The notes under the pieces were generated by a model. It did not search any database, was not told the origin of the DNA, and saw only the letters and a list, made by a program, of their open reading frames with translations. This document shows positions 48,910-58,736 of a stretch of 64,000 nt of DNA, in pieces; position 1 is the first letter of the stretch; each line of letters opens with the position of its first letter. The translations under genes and the position numbers were made by a program. Where the stretch lies: contig JAHDYG010000011.1 of NCBI GenBank assembly GCA_023383815.1, positions 51,881 to 115,880 of the forward strand, read 5' to 3'. The DNA is from Rhodocyclaceae bacterium (GTDB lineage Bacteria > Pseudomonadota > Gammaproteobacteria > Burkholderiales > Rhodocyclaceae).

Positions 48910-50907
48910 TCAAGGGAGATCCGGCGGGGCCCGGAACAAATCCATCGGTCGGGCTCGCAGCCGCGTCAGCACGAGCGCCACGAGATCCTTTCCCTGGTCG
49001 AAGGTGATGCGTCGGGCGCGCATCGCAACCGCGAGGCTGAGCGAGAAGCTCACGGCGAGATTGACCACCCCGATCAGGACGATGCCGCCCGCCGCGAGCA
49101 GACCGATCCGCCACGGCAGGGAAAAATCCAGGCCGACGATGGCATGGCCGACATACGCAGAAGAGAAGGCGATGTGGCGGATGTCGAGCGGCAGGCCGAA
49201 AAGGGTTCCGAGCGCGGTCACGCCGCCGAGCAGGAAGCCGAAGAAGAAGTTTCCCGCCAGCGCGCCGAGGTTGTTCTCGACGTAGTCTGCGATGCGCTGC
49301 ACGGGGCGCTCCCCGAGCATGCGCCGCGGCCAGCGCAACTGCAGCAGCCGCTGCGGGATGCGGCCGTAGGCGCAGAGATTGTCGTAGTAGCCGGCGATGA
49401 GTCCTGACAGGAACAGGCAGACGCCCGCCATTGCTGCAAAGATCAGGGTTGCGCCGAGCGGGTTGACCTCGTCGAGCAGGTATCGGGCGTCGTCAGGCGC
49501 GAGAAAGGGCTCGCCCGAGAGCAGGTGGACCGCGATCGAAACCAGCATCGCCATCGGGATCGCGACCCCGATGTTGCCGATGATCGCGGCGATCTGGCTG
49601 CGGATCGTACGCACGATGAGATCGGCCAGACTGCCGAGATCGCGGTTCCGACCCCGGGTTTCGCCAATCGATGCAGCGATGGCGTTGGCGGTCATGGCGG
49701 GCTGCTTGGTGGCGACCGTGCCGCCCAGGATATGGATCAGTGCGAAGCCGATTCCGTAGTTGAGGCAGAACATGAGTGCCTCGTTCAGCGGAGCGAATCC
49801 CTGCCAGTCAAGCACGATCTTCAGGCTCGCCATCAGCGCGATGATGAGGCCGCCCAATGCCGCCGAGCGCATGATGCCGAAGTACTCGGAACGTGTCGAG
49901 GTGATGTAGTGCTCGCCCGAGCGGCTTGCGCTTTCGGTCATGCGCAATGACAGCAGCTCGAGATTCTTGCCCCAGTAATCGGACAACGCGTTCTTGCGGC
50001 ATTCGGCGGTCGTCAGTTCGATGAACAGCCGGGTTGCGAGCGGTGCGACCGAGACGATGCGGTGGTCGCTGCGGATCTGGATCAGCAGTTCGAGCAGCGC
50101 GGCGATGCGCGTCAGGTGCTGGTGCAGGCGTTCGAGCTTGAAGGTGAGCGACAGGCTGGTGCCGATCTTCGCGGCCTTGCGGCGGATGCGCAGGACTACG
50201 TCCTCGCACTGGTCGAGCATCACCACGAGGTGCCGTTCATCCTCGACCGCCACCTCGGGATCGTTCCATGCGCTGCGGTAGTTGGCGAGATACGCGACGA
50301 GCTCGGCGTTCTGCGCCATGAACGGGGATTCATGCTCTTCCAGGGTCGGGTCGATGCGGACCAGTTCGGGATCGAGTCCGATCGAAGAGACGTGGTAAGA
50401 CAGAATGCGCAGCGCCTCGATGATTTCCAGCACCGGTCCGGGCAACTGTTCGCCGTTTGCAACCGGGCTCGGTCCGGCCTCATCGAAGAGCGTCGTGATG
50501 AACTCCGCCCAGAGGTCTTCCCCGATTCCGGCCACCCAGATTTCGTCTCCCGGATGATGGAAGAGCGTCGTGAGCAGCCCTCGCATGTAGGCGGGATCGA
50601 CGATCTCGGGGAGCAGCCGGTTCGAGATCCGGCGTGCCGTCTCGGTGAAGAAGCCCGAGGACGGCAGCAGGCCTGACGAGACATACAGGGAAACGAGCTT
50701 GCGCTCGCGAAACAGTCCGATCAGCGACTCGCGCAGCCGAATGCGCAGGTCCTGGCGCCGGCCGATGACCTCGATCAGCGCTCGCAACGAATCGGCAGCC
50801 CGGTCGGTATCGCTCGCGCGTGCCGGGCGCAGGGCGTCGACGAGCGCGGACCATCGCTCGGGCTCGCTCCATCCGTTGGTTCCGAATCTTCTGAGGAGTG
50901 CTTCCAT
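48910..50907 (-). CDS. COG4389-type protein (annotated in relatives as 'site-specific recombinase'), multi-TM
   Basis: N-terminal soluble helical half and multi-TM C-terminal half; family recognised from overall pattern. Confidence 0.75.
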   Translation of the reverse strand: MEALLRRFGTNGWSEPERWSALVDALRPARASDTDRAADSLRALIEVIGRRQDLRIRLRESLIGLFRERKLVSLYVSSGLLPSSGFFTETARRISNRLLPEIVDPAYMRGLLTTLFHHPGDEIWVAGIGEDLWAEFITTLFDEAGPSPVANGEQLPGPVLEIIEALRILSYHVSSIGLDPELVRIDPTLEEHESPFMAQNAELVAYLANYRSAWNDPEVAVEDERHLVVMLDQCEDVVLRIRRKAAKIGTSLSLTFKLERLHQHLTRIAALLELLIQIRSDHRIVSVAPLATRLFIELTTAECRKNALSDYWGKNLELLSLRMTESASRSGEHYITSTRSEYFGIMRSAALGGLIIALMASLKIVLDWQGFAPLNEALMFCLNYGIGFALIHILGGTVATKQPAMTANAIAASIGETRGRNRDLGSLADLIVRTIRSQIAAIIGNIGVAIPMAMLVSIAVHLLSGEPFLAPDDARYLLDEVNPLGATLIFAAMAGVCLFLSGLIAGYYDNLCAYGRIPQRLLQLRWPRRMLGERPVQRIADYVENNLGALAGNFFFGFLLGGVTALGTLFGLPLDIRHIAFSSAYVGHAIVGLDFSLPWRIGLLAAGGIVLIGVVNLAVSFSLSLAVAMRARRITFDQGKDLVALVLTRLRARPMDLFRAPPDLP

Positions 50908-51028
50908 CGAGCCGTGTGCCTCGGTTCCAGTTGCCCGCCCTGCCTTCTGGGGCGGTTTTCAATGCGCCGCTATGGTAGCAGGCCGGTAGAATCGTGCCTT
51001 TGTGACCTGTAGCGCCGGTTTTCCGCCC

Positions 51029-52945
51029 ATGCCCATCATCTCGATCCAGAATGCCTGTCTCGCCTTCGGCCATGTCGATCTGCTCGCAGGGCAGGATTTC
51101 CAGCTCGACGAGGGCGAGCGCGTTGCACTGATCGGACGCAACGGTTCCGGCAAGTCCAGCCTGTTGCGGGTGCTCGCCGGCCAGGTTGCGCTCGACGACG
51201 GCGAGCTCTGGATCCGCCCCGGGCTCAGGGTTGCCTGGGTTCCGCAGGAGAGCGATTTTCCGCCCGGCTGCGACGTTTTCTCGGCGGTCGCCGAGGGGTT
51301 GGGCGAGATGGCGAGGCTGCTCGTCGAGTACCACGACGCAATGCATGCGGTGGCCGACTGCGCGAGCACCCACGCAATGCAGCGCCTCGAAGCGGCACAG
51401 CATGCGGTCGATGCGGCGGATGCCTGGCGCCTGAACCAGCGGGTCGAGGAGGTGCTCCTGCGGCTTGGGCTGGCAGGGGAGGTGATGGTCAGTACCCTGT
51501 CCGGTGGAGGCGTAAAGCGTGTGGCGCTGGCGCGTGCGCTGGTGTCGGATCCCGAGTTGCTGCTGCTTGACGAGCCGACCAATCATCTCGATCTGGACGG
51601 CATCCTGTGGCTGGAAGGGTTGATCCGGGAGTTTCGCGGTGCGGTTGTCGTGATCACCCATGATCGCGTGTTTCTCGATCAGGTTGCGACACGCATCGTC
51701 GAGCTCGACCGGGGGCGGCTTGCGAGCTATCCGGGGCGCTATGGTGATTACCAGCAGCGCAAGGCCGAACAGCTGGATGCCGAGGCGAAGGCCAGCGCGC
51801 GCTTCGACAAGGTGCTGGCGCAGGAGGAAGTGTGGATTCGCAAGGGCGTCGAGGCGCGGCGAACCCGCAACGAGGGCCGCGTGCGCCGGCTGGAGGCGCT
51901 GCGCCGCGAGCGCGCGGTGCGTCGCGAGCGCCTCGGCAACGTGCGCCTGGCCGTCGATCGGGGCGAGCAGAGCGGGCGCATGGTCGCGGAACTCGAGGGG
52001 GTGGGCAAGCGTTTTGGCGACCGCTGGGTGGTGCGCGACTTCTCGACCCGGATCCTGCGTGGCGACCGGGTCGGCCTGATCGGTCCCAACGGTTCGGGCA
52101 AGACAACGCTTCTGAAGCTCATCCTCGGCGAACTCGAACCGGACGAGGGGGCCGTGCGGCGGGGTACGCGCCAGAGCGTGGCCTATTTCGATCAGCTCCG
52201 GACGCAGCTCGATCCGGAACTTCCACTGACTGAAGTGATCAGCCCGGGTTCCGATTTCATCGAGATCGGTGGCGAGCGCAAGCACGTGATCGGCTATCTG
52301 GGAGATTTCCTGTTCTCGCCGCAACGGGCGCGTTCGCCGGTGAGGTCACTGTCCGGAGGGGAGCGCAACCGCCTGCTGCTCGCACGACTTTTCGCGCGGC
52401 CAGCGAACGTGATGGTGCTCGACGAGCCCACCAACGATCTCGACATCGAAACCCTTGATCTGCTCGAAGAGCTGCTCGCCCAGTACGAGGGTACGCTGTT
52501 TCTGGTCAGCCACGACCGTGCCTTCCTCGACAACGTCGTCACGCAGGTGATCGCATCCGAAGGCGAGGGGCGCTGGGGTGAATACGTTGGCGGCTACGCC
52601 GACTGGGCGCGAGTCCGCGCCGATCGGACTGCATCGGAAGGTGTTGCACGCAGGCAGTCCGAGGCGCCGCGCACCCCCAAGGCCGACAAGCCGGTTGCCG
52701 CACCGCGACCGGGACGGCTGTCGTTCAACGAGAAGCGCGAACTCGAAGGGCTGCCGGACCGGATCACGGCGCTCGAAGCCGAGCAGGCCGCGCTGCACGC
52801 GCGCCTTGCCGATCCGGACAGCTACCGCGGGGATGGCCAGGAGGTCGGGCGGCTGAAGGTACGCCTGGAGACTCTGGAGCGGGAGATCGACGAGGCAATG
52901 AGCCGCTGGGAGGCCCTGGAGGCGCGTGCCGCGGACGCTTCCTGA
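51029..52945 (+). CDS. uup: ABC-F ATPase Uup-like
   Basis: Two ABC cassettes (GRNGSGKSSLLRVL; GPNGSGKTTLLKLIL), LSGGGVKRVALARAL, LSGGERNRLLLARLF, C-terminal coiled coil. Confidence 0.9.
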   Translation: MPIISIQNACLAFGHVDLLAGQDFQLDEGERVALIGRNGSGKSSLLRVLAGQVALDDGELWIRPGLRVAWVPQESDFPPGCDVFSAVAEGLGEMARLLVEYHDAMHAVADCASTHAMQRLEAAQHAVDAADAWRLNQRVEEVLLRLGLAGEVMVSTLSGGGVKRVALARALVSDPELLLLDEPTNHLDLDGILWLEGLIREFRGAVVVITHDRVFLDQVATRIVELDRGRLASYPGRYGDYQQRKAEQLDAEAKASARFDKVLAQEEVWIRKGVEARRTRNEGRVRRLEALRRERAVRRERLGNVRLAVDRGEQSGRMVAELEGVGKRFGDRWVVRDFSTRILRGDRVGLIGPNGSGKTTLLKLILGELEPDEGAVRRGTRQSVAYFDQLRTQLDPELPLTEVISPGSDFIEIGGERKHVIGYLGDFLFSPQRARSPVRSLSGGERNRLLLARLFARPANVMVLDEPTNDLDIETLDLLEELLAQYEGTLFLVSHDRAFLDNVVTQVIASEGEGRWGEYVGGYADWARVRADRTASEGVARRQSEAPRTPKADKPVAAPRPGRLSFNEKRELEGLPDRITALEAEQAALHARLADPDSYRGDGQEVGRLKVRLETLEREIDEAMSRWEALEARAADAS

Positions 52946-52971
52946 CCGATCCCGGGGGCTGCCGCAGCGGC

Positions 52972-53232
52972 TCAGCGAATGTTCTCGGACGTGAACAGGA
53001 CGACCTGGTCGGCGACGAAGTTGACCGTGATGTTGCGGCGGTCGTCGCCCCAGGTGCAGCTTCGAACCGTCAGGACGTCGCTGCATCGGGTCGGCTTGCC
53101 CAGAATTTGCTGGACGGTGGCGTAGGGCATGCCCGGTTCCAGCCGATTGTAGTTTTCGACGGTGACCTTGCTGCAGGCGGCAAGGCTCGCGGCTAAGAGC
53201 GCGCAGGCGAGAAGGTGGTGGATTCGGTGCAT
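52972..53232 (-). CDS. Small lipoprotein, SmpA/OmlA/DUF3862-like
   Basis: Lipobox LAAC; YNRLEPGMPYATVQQILGKPTRCSDV. Confidence 0.8.
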   Translation of the reverse strand: MHRIHHLLACALLAASLAACSKVTVENYNRLEPGMPYATVQQILGKPTRCSDVLTVRSCTWGDDRRNITVNFVADQVVLFTSENIR

Positions 53233-54158
53233 GGGGATCTCGGTCGGGGGGGTGGGGGCGCGCCGGTTCTGCAGGCTTGCGGCTCGTCTTCCGGGGGCAG
53301 GAAGCGGTGGGCCTGTTCGGCGGGAGTGCCAAGCCGTAACAGGAGCTGGTCGCGACCGATGCGCAAGAGTGATTCGATCTCGTCGATGTCGTCGGGCAGG
53401 GCGGGGTCGTCCCAGCCATGGGTGAGGTGCCGGACGAAATTGCTCGCGAGACGGACGTTGCGAACCCGCGGATTGTCGGTGCAGGATTCGTCGAGCAGGG
53501 TCACGAGCAGGCGCGGAAGGTTCCAGCGCAGGACCAGTCCCATTTCAAGAGCGTTGCGCTCGACCCCGAAGATCGATTCGAAGGCCGGCGCGCTTCGCGT
53601 TCCGGGCGTCGCGTCGAGGATCTGCTGCATGCGCATGGCCATCTGCGGCGCGAAGATCCAGCACAGGATTTCGGAGATGTCAGAAAGTAGCGCGGCAACA
53701 GTGATCTCGTCGACATCAAGATCGTGCCGGGCAATGGCCCAGTCGCGTGCGTAATGAGCGGCCTTGCGGGCCCGTCCGATGAGATGCAGCACCCCGACGA
53801 GCGCCCGGGGCTCGCCTGCGAGTGCCTTCTCCAGCGTGGGTGAGGACTCGAATGCCTTGAAGAAGGCTTCCACGCCCAGCATCATGATCGCCCGATCGAT
53901 CGTCGTGATGTCGTGGTTCTGGGCGTTCGGGCGATGCGATTGCAGGAACGCCAGAAGCTTGAGCGTCATCAGCGGATCACCGAGCACGACTGCGGCAATC
54001 CGCTTTGCGTTGACGGACTCGGCAGCGTCGCGCAGCGCCATCAGGTCATGTACGGTCCGCCGCAGTACGGGCAGGTCTTCTGCGGCAAGAAACGCGACGT
54101 AGGCATCTACGTCAGGAAGCGGCGCTTCGAGAGTCGCCATCGCGGTGTACTCCTCCAT
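53193..54158 (-). CDS. HDOD domain protein
   Basis: LPDVDAYVAFLAAEDLPVLRRTVHDLMAL..VLGDPLMTLKLLAFLQSHR..TTIDRAIMMLGVEAF; overlaps lipoprotein start by 40 bp. Confidence 0.85.
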   Translation of the reverse strand: MEEYTAMATLEAPLPDVDAYVAFLAAEDLPVLRRTVHDLMALRDAAESVNAKRIAAVVLGDPLMTLKLLAFLQSHRPNAQNHDITTIDRAIMMLGVEAFFKAFESSPTLEKALAGEPRALVGVLHLIGRARKAAHYARDWAIARHDLDVDEITVAALLSDISEILCWIFAPQMAMRMQQILDATPGTRSAPAFESIFGVERNALEMGLVLRWNLPRLLVTLLDESCTDNPRVRNVRLASNFVRHLTHGWDDPALPDDIDEIESLLRIGRDQLLLRLGTPAEQAHRFLPPEDEPQACRTGAPPPPRPRSPCTESTTFSPARS

Positions 54159-54301
54159 TGCTGCGATCTGGCCGCGGTGCATTCGCCCGCCGACCTGTTT
54201 TTTTTCATTATCGACGCAGGCAGGAAAAAAATGAAGCATGGATGCTTGCGCTCCCGCACACAGCGCTGCGCGCACGCCAGGGGCGTGCAGAGCGATTCCC
54301 G

Positions 54302-54321
54302 TATAATCGAAGTCACTTCGA
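54302..54321 (+). promoter_or_regulatory. TATAAT -10 element joined to palindrome TCGAAG-TCA-CTTCGA
   Basis: GTATAATCGAAGTCACTTCGA; perfect 6-3-6 inverted repeat sharing its first base with the -10. Confidence 0.55.
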
Positions 54322-54371
54322 CCCAAGGCCGGGGCACCGGCCCGATCCTCGACCAACAGGAGAGATGGCAG

Positions 54372-55370
54372 ATGGACGCACCCTTCAAGGCATTCGTGAT
54401 CCGGCAGGACGACAACAGGAAGGTCGCCAGTGCGATGGCGACGATGACGGCGAATGATCTGGATCCGGGCGAGGTGTTGATCCGGGTCCACTATTCGAGC
54501 ATCAACTACAAGGATGCCCTCGCGGCAACCGGCACCGGCAAGATCATTCGCCGCTTTCCCTGCGCAGGGGGCATCGATCTCTCCGGCGAAGTGGTGGAGA
54601 GTTCCGATCCTCGCTTCGTCCCGGGTGAGCCCGTCATCGCGACGAGTTTCGACATCGGTGTGGCCCATCACGGAGGTTATGCCGAGTATGCGCGCGTACC
54701 GGCGGCCTGGGTCGTCAAGCTTCCGTCCGGGCTTGATCTGTTCGAGGCGATGGCGCTCGGAACGGCTGGCTTCACGGCGGCGCTCGGTGTGGTCCGGATG
54801 GAGGTCAACGGTCTGGCACCGCAGAACGGGCCGGTCATCGTCACCGGTGCCACCGGTGGGGTCGGCGGACTCGCGATCGACATGCTGGCGCAGCTCGGTT
54901 ATCACGTCGTTGCGCTGACCGGAAAGCCGCAGGAGAGCGACTATCTGAAGATGCTGGGGGCGGCCGAGATCAAGCTGCGCTCGGAGATCGATTTCGAGAA
55001 GGTTCGCCCGCTCGAAGCGGCGCAGTGGGCGGGTGCGGTCGACAACGTCGGGGGGCAGATCCTGCACTGGGTGCTCGCGACGATGAAGCAGGCCGGTACG
55101 GTCGCGAGCATCGGCAATGCCGCAAGCTTCAATCTCAACACCACGGTGTTCCCGTTCATCCTGCGCGGCGTGAGCCTGCTCGGCATCGACTCGGGGTACA
55201 TGGAGTTCCCGGTCCGCCAGCAGGTCTGGGATCGTCTCGCAACAGACCTCAAGCCCAGGCATCTGGCAGCCGTTACGCGTACGATAGCGTTCGATGCGTT
55301 GCCGGGTGCCTTCGACGCCTTCATCCGCGGCGAGGTCAAGGGCCGGACCGTCGTGCGCATCGGCGCCTGA
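54372..55370 (+). CDS. acuI: YhdH/AcuI-type acrylyl-CoA reductase / quinone oxidoreductase
   Basis: VHYSSINYKDALAATGTGKIIRRFPCAGGIDLSGEV..VTGATGGVGGLAIDMLAQLGY. Confidence 0.9.
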   Translation: MDAPFKAFVIRQDDNRKVASAMATMTANDLDPGEVLIRVHYSSINYKDALAATGTGKIIRRFPCAGGIDLSGEVVESSDPRFVPGEPVIATSFDIGVAHHGGYAEYARVPAAWVVKLPSGLDLFEAMALGTAGFTAALGVVRMEVNGLAPQNGPVIVTGATGGVGGLAIDMLAQLGYHVVALTGKPQESDYLKMLGAAEIKLRSEIDFEKVRPLEAAQWAGAVDNVGGQILHWVLATMKQAGTVASIGNAASFNLNTTVFPFILRGVSLLGIDSGYMEFPVRQQVWDRLATDLKPRHLAAVTRTIAFDALPGAFDAFIRGEVKGRTVVRIGA

Positions 55371-55442
55371 GCGCGTCTAGGGGAGAGGGGTCGTGCCGCG
55401 TGCCCGGGGTGCGTTCGCTGACCTGTAACCGAGAAGAATCCG

Positions 55443-56624
55443 ATGAGTGAACAAGATCCGCAGTCCACGGGCAAGATCCTGGTCGTAGACGACTCGCGGA
55501 TGGTCCGCGCGTCGCTCATCAAGCATATCCGCGGCCGGTTCGAGTTTCGTGAGGAGTCCGACGGCGAGGCCGCGTGGCAGGCGCTCGTGGTGGATCCGTC
55601 GATCGACATCGTGCTGACCGACATCGGCATGCCTCAGCTCGATGGGTACGGTTTGCTCGACCGGATCCGCAAGTCCCGGCTCGCGCGCTTGCAGAACCTT
55701 CCGGTCATCATCATCTCCGGCGAGGAGGACGATCAGGCGCGCGAGAGGGCTCGTGAGCTCGGAGCGAACGACTTCGTCACCAAGGGGATTGGTACGACGG
55801 AGCTGGTCGCACGCCTCGATTCGCTGATCCGGCTCGGAAAGACCGGACGTCAGCTCGAGGAAAGCCGCGAGGCACTCGCCGCGCGCAGCGTCGTCGACCC
55901 GGTGTCCGGGCTCCCCACGCCTTCCTATTTCAAGCAGCACGCAGCCCAGGAACTGGCACTCGCACGTCGCCATCAGGGTGCCGTGAGTGTCATGGTGCTG
56001 GAGATCGACGGTTTCGAGTCATTCGCTGCGAAGTATGGTTCGAACGTCGCGGGTGCGCTGGCGCGCAAGCTCTCGGGCATGCTTGCGACCAAGGTCCGTC
56101 AGGAAGACACCGTTGCGGAGCTGGCACCCGGGCAGTTCTCGGTGCTGTCGCCGGTGACCGATGCGATCGGCTGCTGCGCGTTCGCGCTGCGGATGCAAAA
56201 GCTCATCGAGCAGCTCGTGATGACCTACCGTGGCGAAACGATCCGGATCAGCGTCACGGTGGGCATCTCCAGTTCCTCGATCGATGGCATGCACTCGGTG
56301 AGTCACCTCATCGGCATCGCCATCCAGCGGGTCGGGCAAGGCAGGCAGGCGGGCGGCAACTGCGTCTATTCCGATCGCGGCCGGGTCACGCAGGAGATGA
56401 TCGACCGGCTCGTGAGAAAGCCCGTCAACATCGACCAGATGCTGGGCCGTCTGCGCCAGGGCCAGGTCGAGGAGGTCGCCGGCCAGCTGCCGGACATCAT
56501 TGCGACACTGCTTCCGCTGCTCGAATTGGTAGAATCGCGTCTTCACTGCGGAATTCCGGTTCAGCAGCTGAAGCAGCATCAGGGTCCGCAAGAGACCACA
56601 GACGGCGCAACAAACCAAGACTGA
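55443..56624 (+). CDS. Response regulator with degenerate GGDEF domain
   Basis: REC motifs VVDDSRMVRASL, VLTDIGMPQLDGYGL, VTKG; GGDEF position APGQF; I-site RQED retained. Confidence 0.88.
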   Translation: MSEQDPQSTGKILVVDDSRMVRASLIKHIRGRFEFREESDGEAAWQALVVDPSIDIVLTDIGMPQLDGYGLLDRIRKSRLARLQNLPVIIISGEEDDQARERARELGANDFVTKGIGTTELVARLDSLIRLGKTGRQLEESREALAARSVVDPVSGLPTPSYFKQHAAQELALARRHQGAVSVMVLEIDGFESFAAKYGSNVAGALARKLSGMLATKVRQEDTVAELAPGQFSVLSPVTDAIGCCAFALRMQKLIEQLVMTYRGETIRISVTVGISSSSIDGMHSVSHLIGIAIQRVGQGRQAGGNCVYSDRGRVTQEMIDRLVRKPVNIDQMLGRLRQGQVEEVAGQLPDIIATLLPLLELVESRLHCGIPVQQLKQHQGPQETTDGATNQD

Positions 56625-56789
56625 CATGCGCGCGATCGACTGACTGAATCATGGGGGCAGCGACCATGGACCGGCCGGGATCCGGCAGACGGGAACGACG
56701 AACACCGAACAGGGTGTGCGTTGCGTCCTTTCGCCGCGAAGGTGCCGTCCGAACGACCATTCAGGGTATCTAGTAGGGAGAGGATCAAT

Positions 56790-58682
56790 ATGGGTACGTA
56801 CAGCGAGTTCTACCGCCGTTCCATCGAGGACCGCGACGGATTCTGGGCAGAACAGGCGGAACTCGTCGACTGGCACAAGCCGGCCGTGCAGATCTGCGAT
56901 TTTTCGCGACCGCCGTTCGTGAAGTGGTTCAAGGGGGGGGAAACCAACCTGTGCCACAACGCGGTTGATCGTCATGCAGCCAGACGGCCCGACGATCGAG
57001 CGCTGATCTACATCTCGACCGAGACGAACGAGGAGCGCGTGTATTCCTTCGCCGAGCTTCAGCGCGAAGTCGAGCGCATGGCGGCGATCTACCAGGATCT
57101 TGGTGTCCGCAAGGGAGACCGTGTCCTGATCTACATGCCGATGATCGCCGAGGCCGCATTCGCGATCCTGGCGTGCGCCCGGATCGGTGCGATCCACTCG
57201 GTGGTGTTCGGTGGCTTCGCGTCCGGCTCGCTCGCGACCCGGATCGATGATGCCAGGCCCGTGCTGATGGTCAGCGCCGATGCCGGCATGCGAAACGGCA
57301 AACCCGTCCCGTACAAGCATCTGGTTGACGAGGCGTGCCGGATCGCCGAGTTTCCGCCCCACAAGGTGCTGATCGTCGACCGCGGTCTCGACAAGGGCTT
57401 CGCGAAGACCGACGGGCGCGACGTCGACTATGCGAGCCTGCGCGCCAAGCACATGGACGCCAAGGTGCCTGTGACCTGGCTCGAGTCCTCGGAGCCGAGC
57501 TACATCCTCTACACCTCGGGCACGACTGGCAAGCCGAAGGGCGTGCAGCGCGACACCGGCGGATACTGCGTTGCGCTTGCGGCGTCGATGAAGCACATCT
57601 TCACCGGCGGAGAAGGCGAGACGATGTTCTCGACCTCCGACATCGGCTGGGTCGTCGGACACAGCTACATCATCTACGGCCCGCTGATCGCCGGCATGGC
57701 GACCGTCATGTACGAAGGCACTCCGCTGCGCCCGGATGCCGGCATCTGGTGGAAGATCGTCGAGACGCACAAGGTGAACGTGATGTTCTCGGCACCGACT
57801 GCGGTGCGGGTGCTGAAGAAGCAGGATCCGGCGTTCCTCAAGAAATACGATCTGTCCTCGCTCAAGCACCTCTTCCTCGCCGGCGAACCGCTCGACGAGA
57901 CGAGCCACAAGTGGATCATGGACGAGCTGGGGATTCCGGTCATCGACAACTACTGGCAGACCGAGACCGGCTGGCCGATGCTTGCGATCGCGCGCGGGGT
58001 CGAGCAGAGTCCGATCAAGCTCGGTTCGCCAGCGTTTCCGGTCTTTGGTTACGACCTGCACATCTACCGCGAGGACGGCACCGAGTGCGGAGCCAACGAA
58101 AAGGGCATCGTCGGCATCGTGCCGCCGCTGCCTCCGGGCTGCCTGTCCACCGTGTGGGGGCAGGATGAGCGCTACGTGTCGACCTATTTCTCGCTCTTCA
58201 AGAATCCGGTGGTGTACTCGTCGTCGGACTGGGGGATCAAGGACGAGAACGGTTATCACACGATCCTCGGTCGCATGGACGACGTCATCAATGTCGCCGG
58301 TCACCGGCTCGGTACGCGCGAGATCGAGGAGGCCGTTCAGACCCACGCGGCGGTTGCCGAAGTCGCGGTCGTCGGCGTTGCCGACGAGGTCAAGGGACAG
58401 ATGCCGATGGCATTCGCCGTGCTGAAGGACGCGTCCGTGGCCGATACGCCGGAAAAGCGTGCGGCGCTCGAGAAGGAGGTCATGAAGAAGGTGGACGAGC
58501 AGCTCGGTGCGATCGCGCGCCCGAGTCGCGTGCACTTCATCACGGGCCTGCCCAAAACCCGCTCGGGCAAGATGTTGCGCCGCTCGATCCAGGCGCTCGC
58601 CGAAGGGCGGGAAGCGGGTGACCTGACGACGATCGAGGATCCCTCCACGCTGGAGCAGATCAAGGCTGCGCTGGCGGGCTGA
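56790..58682 (+). CDS. prpE: Propionate/acetate--CoA ligase, PrpE-type
   Basis: YTSGTTGKPKGVQRDTGGYCVAL, YWQTETGWPM, KTRSGKMLRRSIQALAEG. Confidence 0.93.
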   Translation: MGTYSEFYRRSIEDRDGFWAEQAELVDWHKPAVQICDFSRPPFVKWFKGGETNLCHNAVDRHAARRPDDRALIYISTETNEERVYSFAELQREVERMAAIYQDLGVRKGDRVLIYMPMIAEAAFAILACARIGAIHSVVFGGFASGSLATRIDDARPVLMVSADAGMRNGKPVPYKHLVDEACRIAEFPPHKVLIVDRGLDKGFAKTDGRDVDYASLRAKHMDAKVPVTWLESSEPSYILYTSGTTGKPKGVQRDTGGYCVALAASMKHIFTGGEGETMFSTSDIGWVVGHSYIIYGPLIAGMATVMYEGTPLRPDAGIWWKIVETHKVNVMFSAPTAVRVLKKQDPAFLKKYDLSSLKHLFLAGEPLDETSHKWIMDELGIPVIDNYWQTETGWPMLAIARGVEQSPIKLGSPAFPVFGYDLHIYREDGTECGANEKGIVGIVPPLPPGCLSTVWGQDERYVSTYFSLFKNPVVYSSSDWGIKDENGYHTILGRMDDVINVAGHRLGTREIEEAVQTHAAVAEVAVVGVADEVKGQMPMAFAVLKDASVADTPEKRAALEKEVMKKVDEQLGAIARPSRVHFITGLPKTRSGKMLRRSIQALAEGREAGDLTTIEDPSTLEQIKAALAG

Positions 58683-58712
58683 AGGACCCGGCTTCAGGAC
58701 CAGAGGTGCAAA

Positions 58713-58736
58713 GGCCCGCGAATGCGGGCCTTTTTT
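58713..58736 (+). terminator. Rho-independent terminator after prpE
   Basis: GGCCCGC-GAAT-GCGGGCC followed by TTTTTT. Confidence 0.95.

Noticed and set aside
54186-54233. Hairpin between the T8 and A7 tracts upstream of acuI
   Set aside because: CCTG/CAGG flanks are in the wrong orientation to extend the stem; more likely AT-rich promoter DNA.
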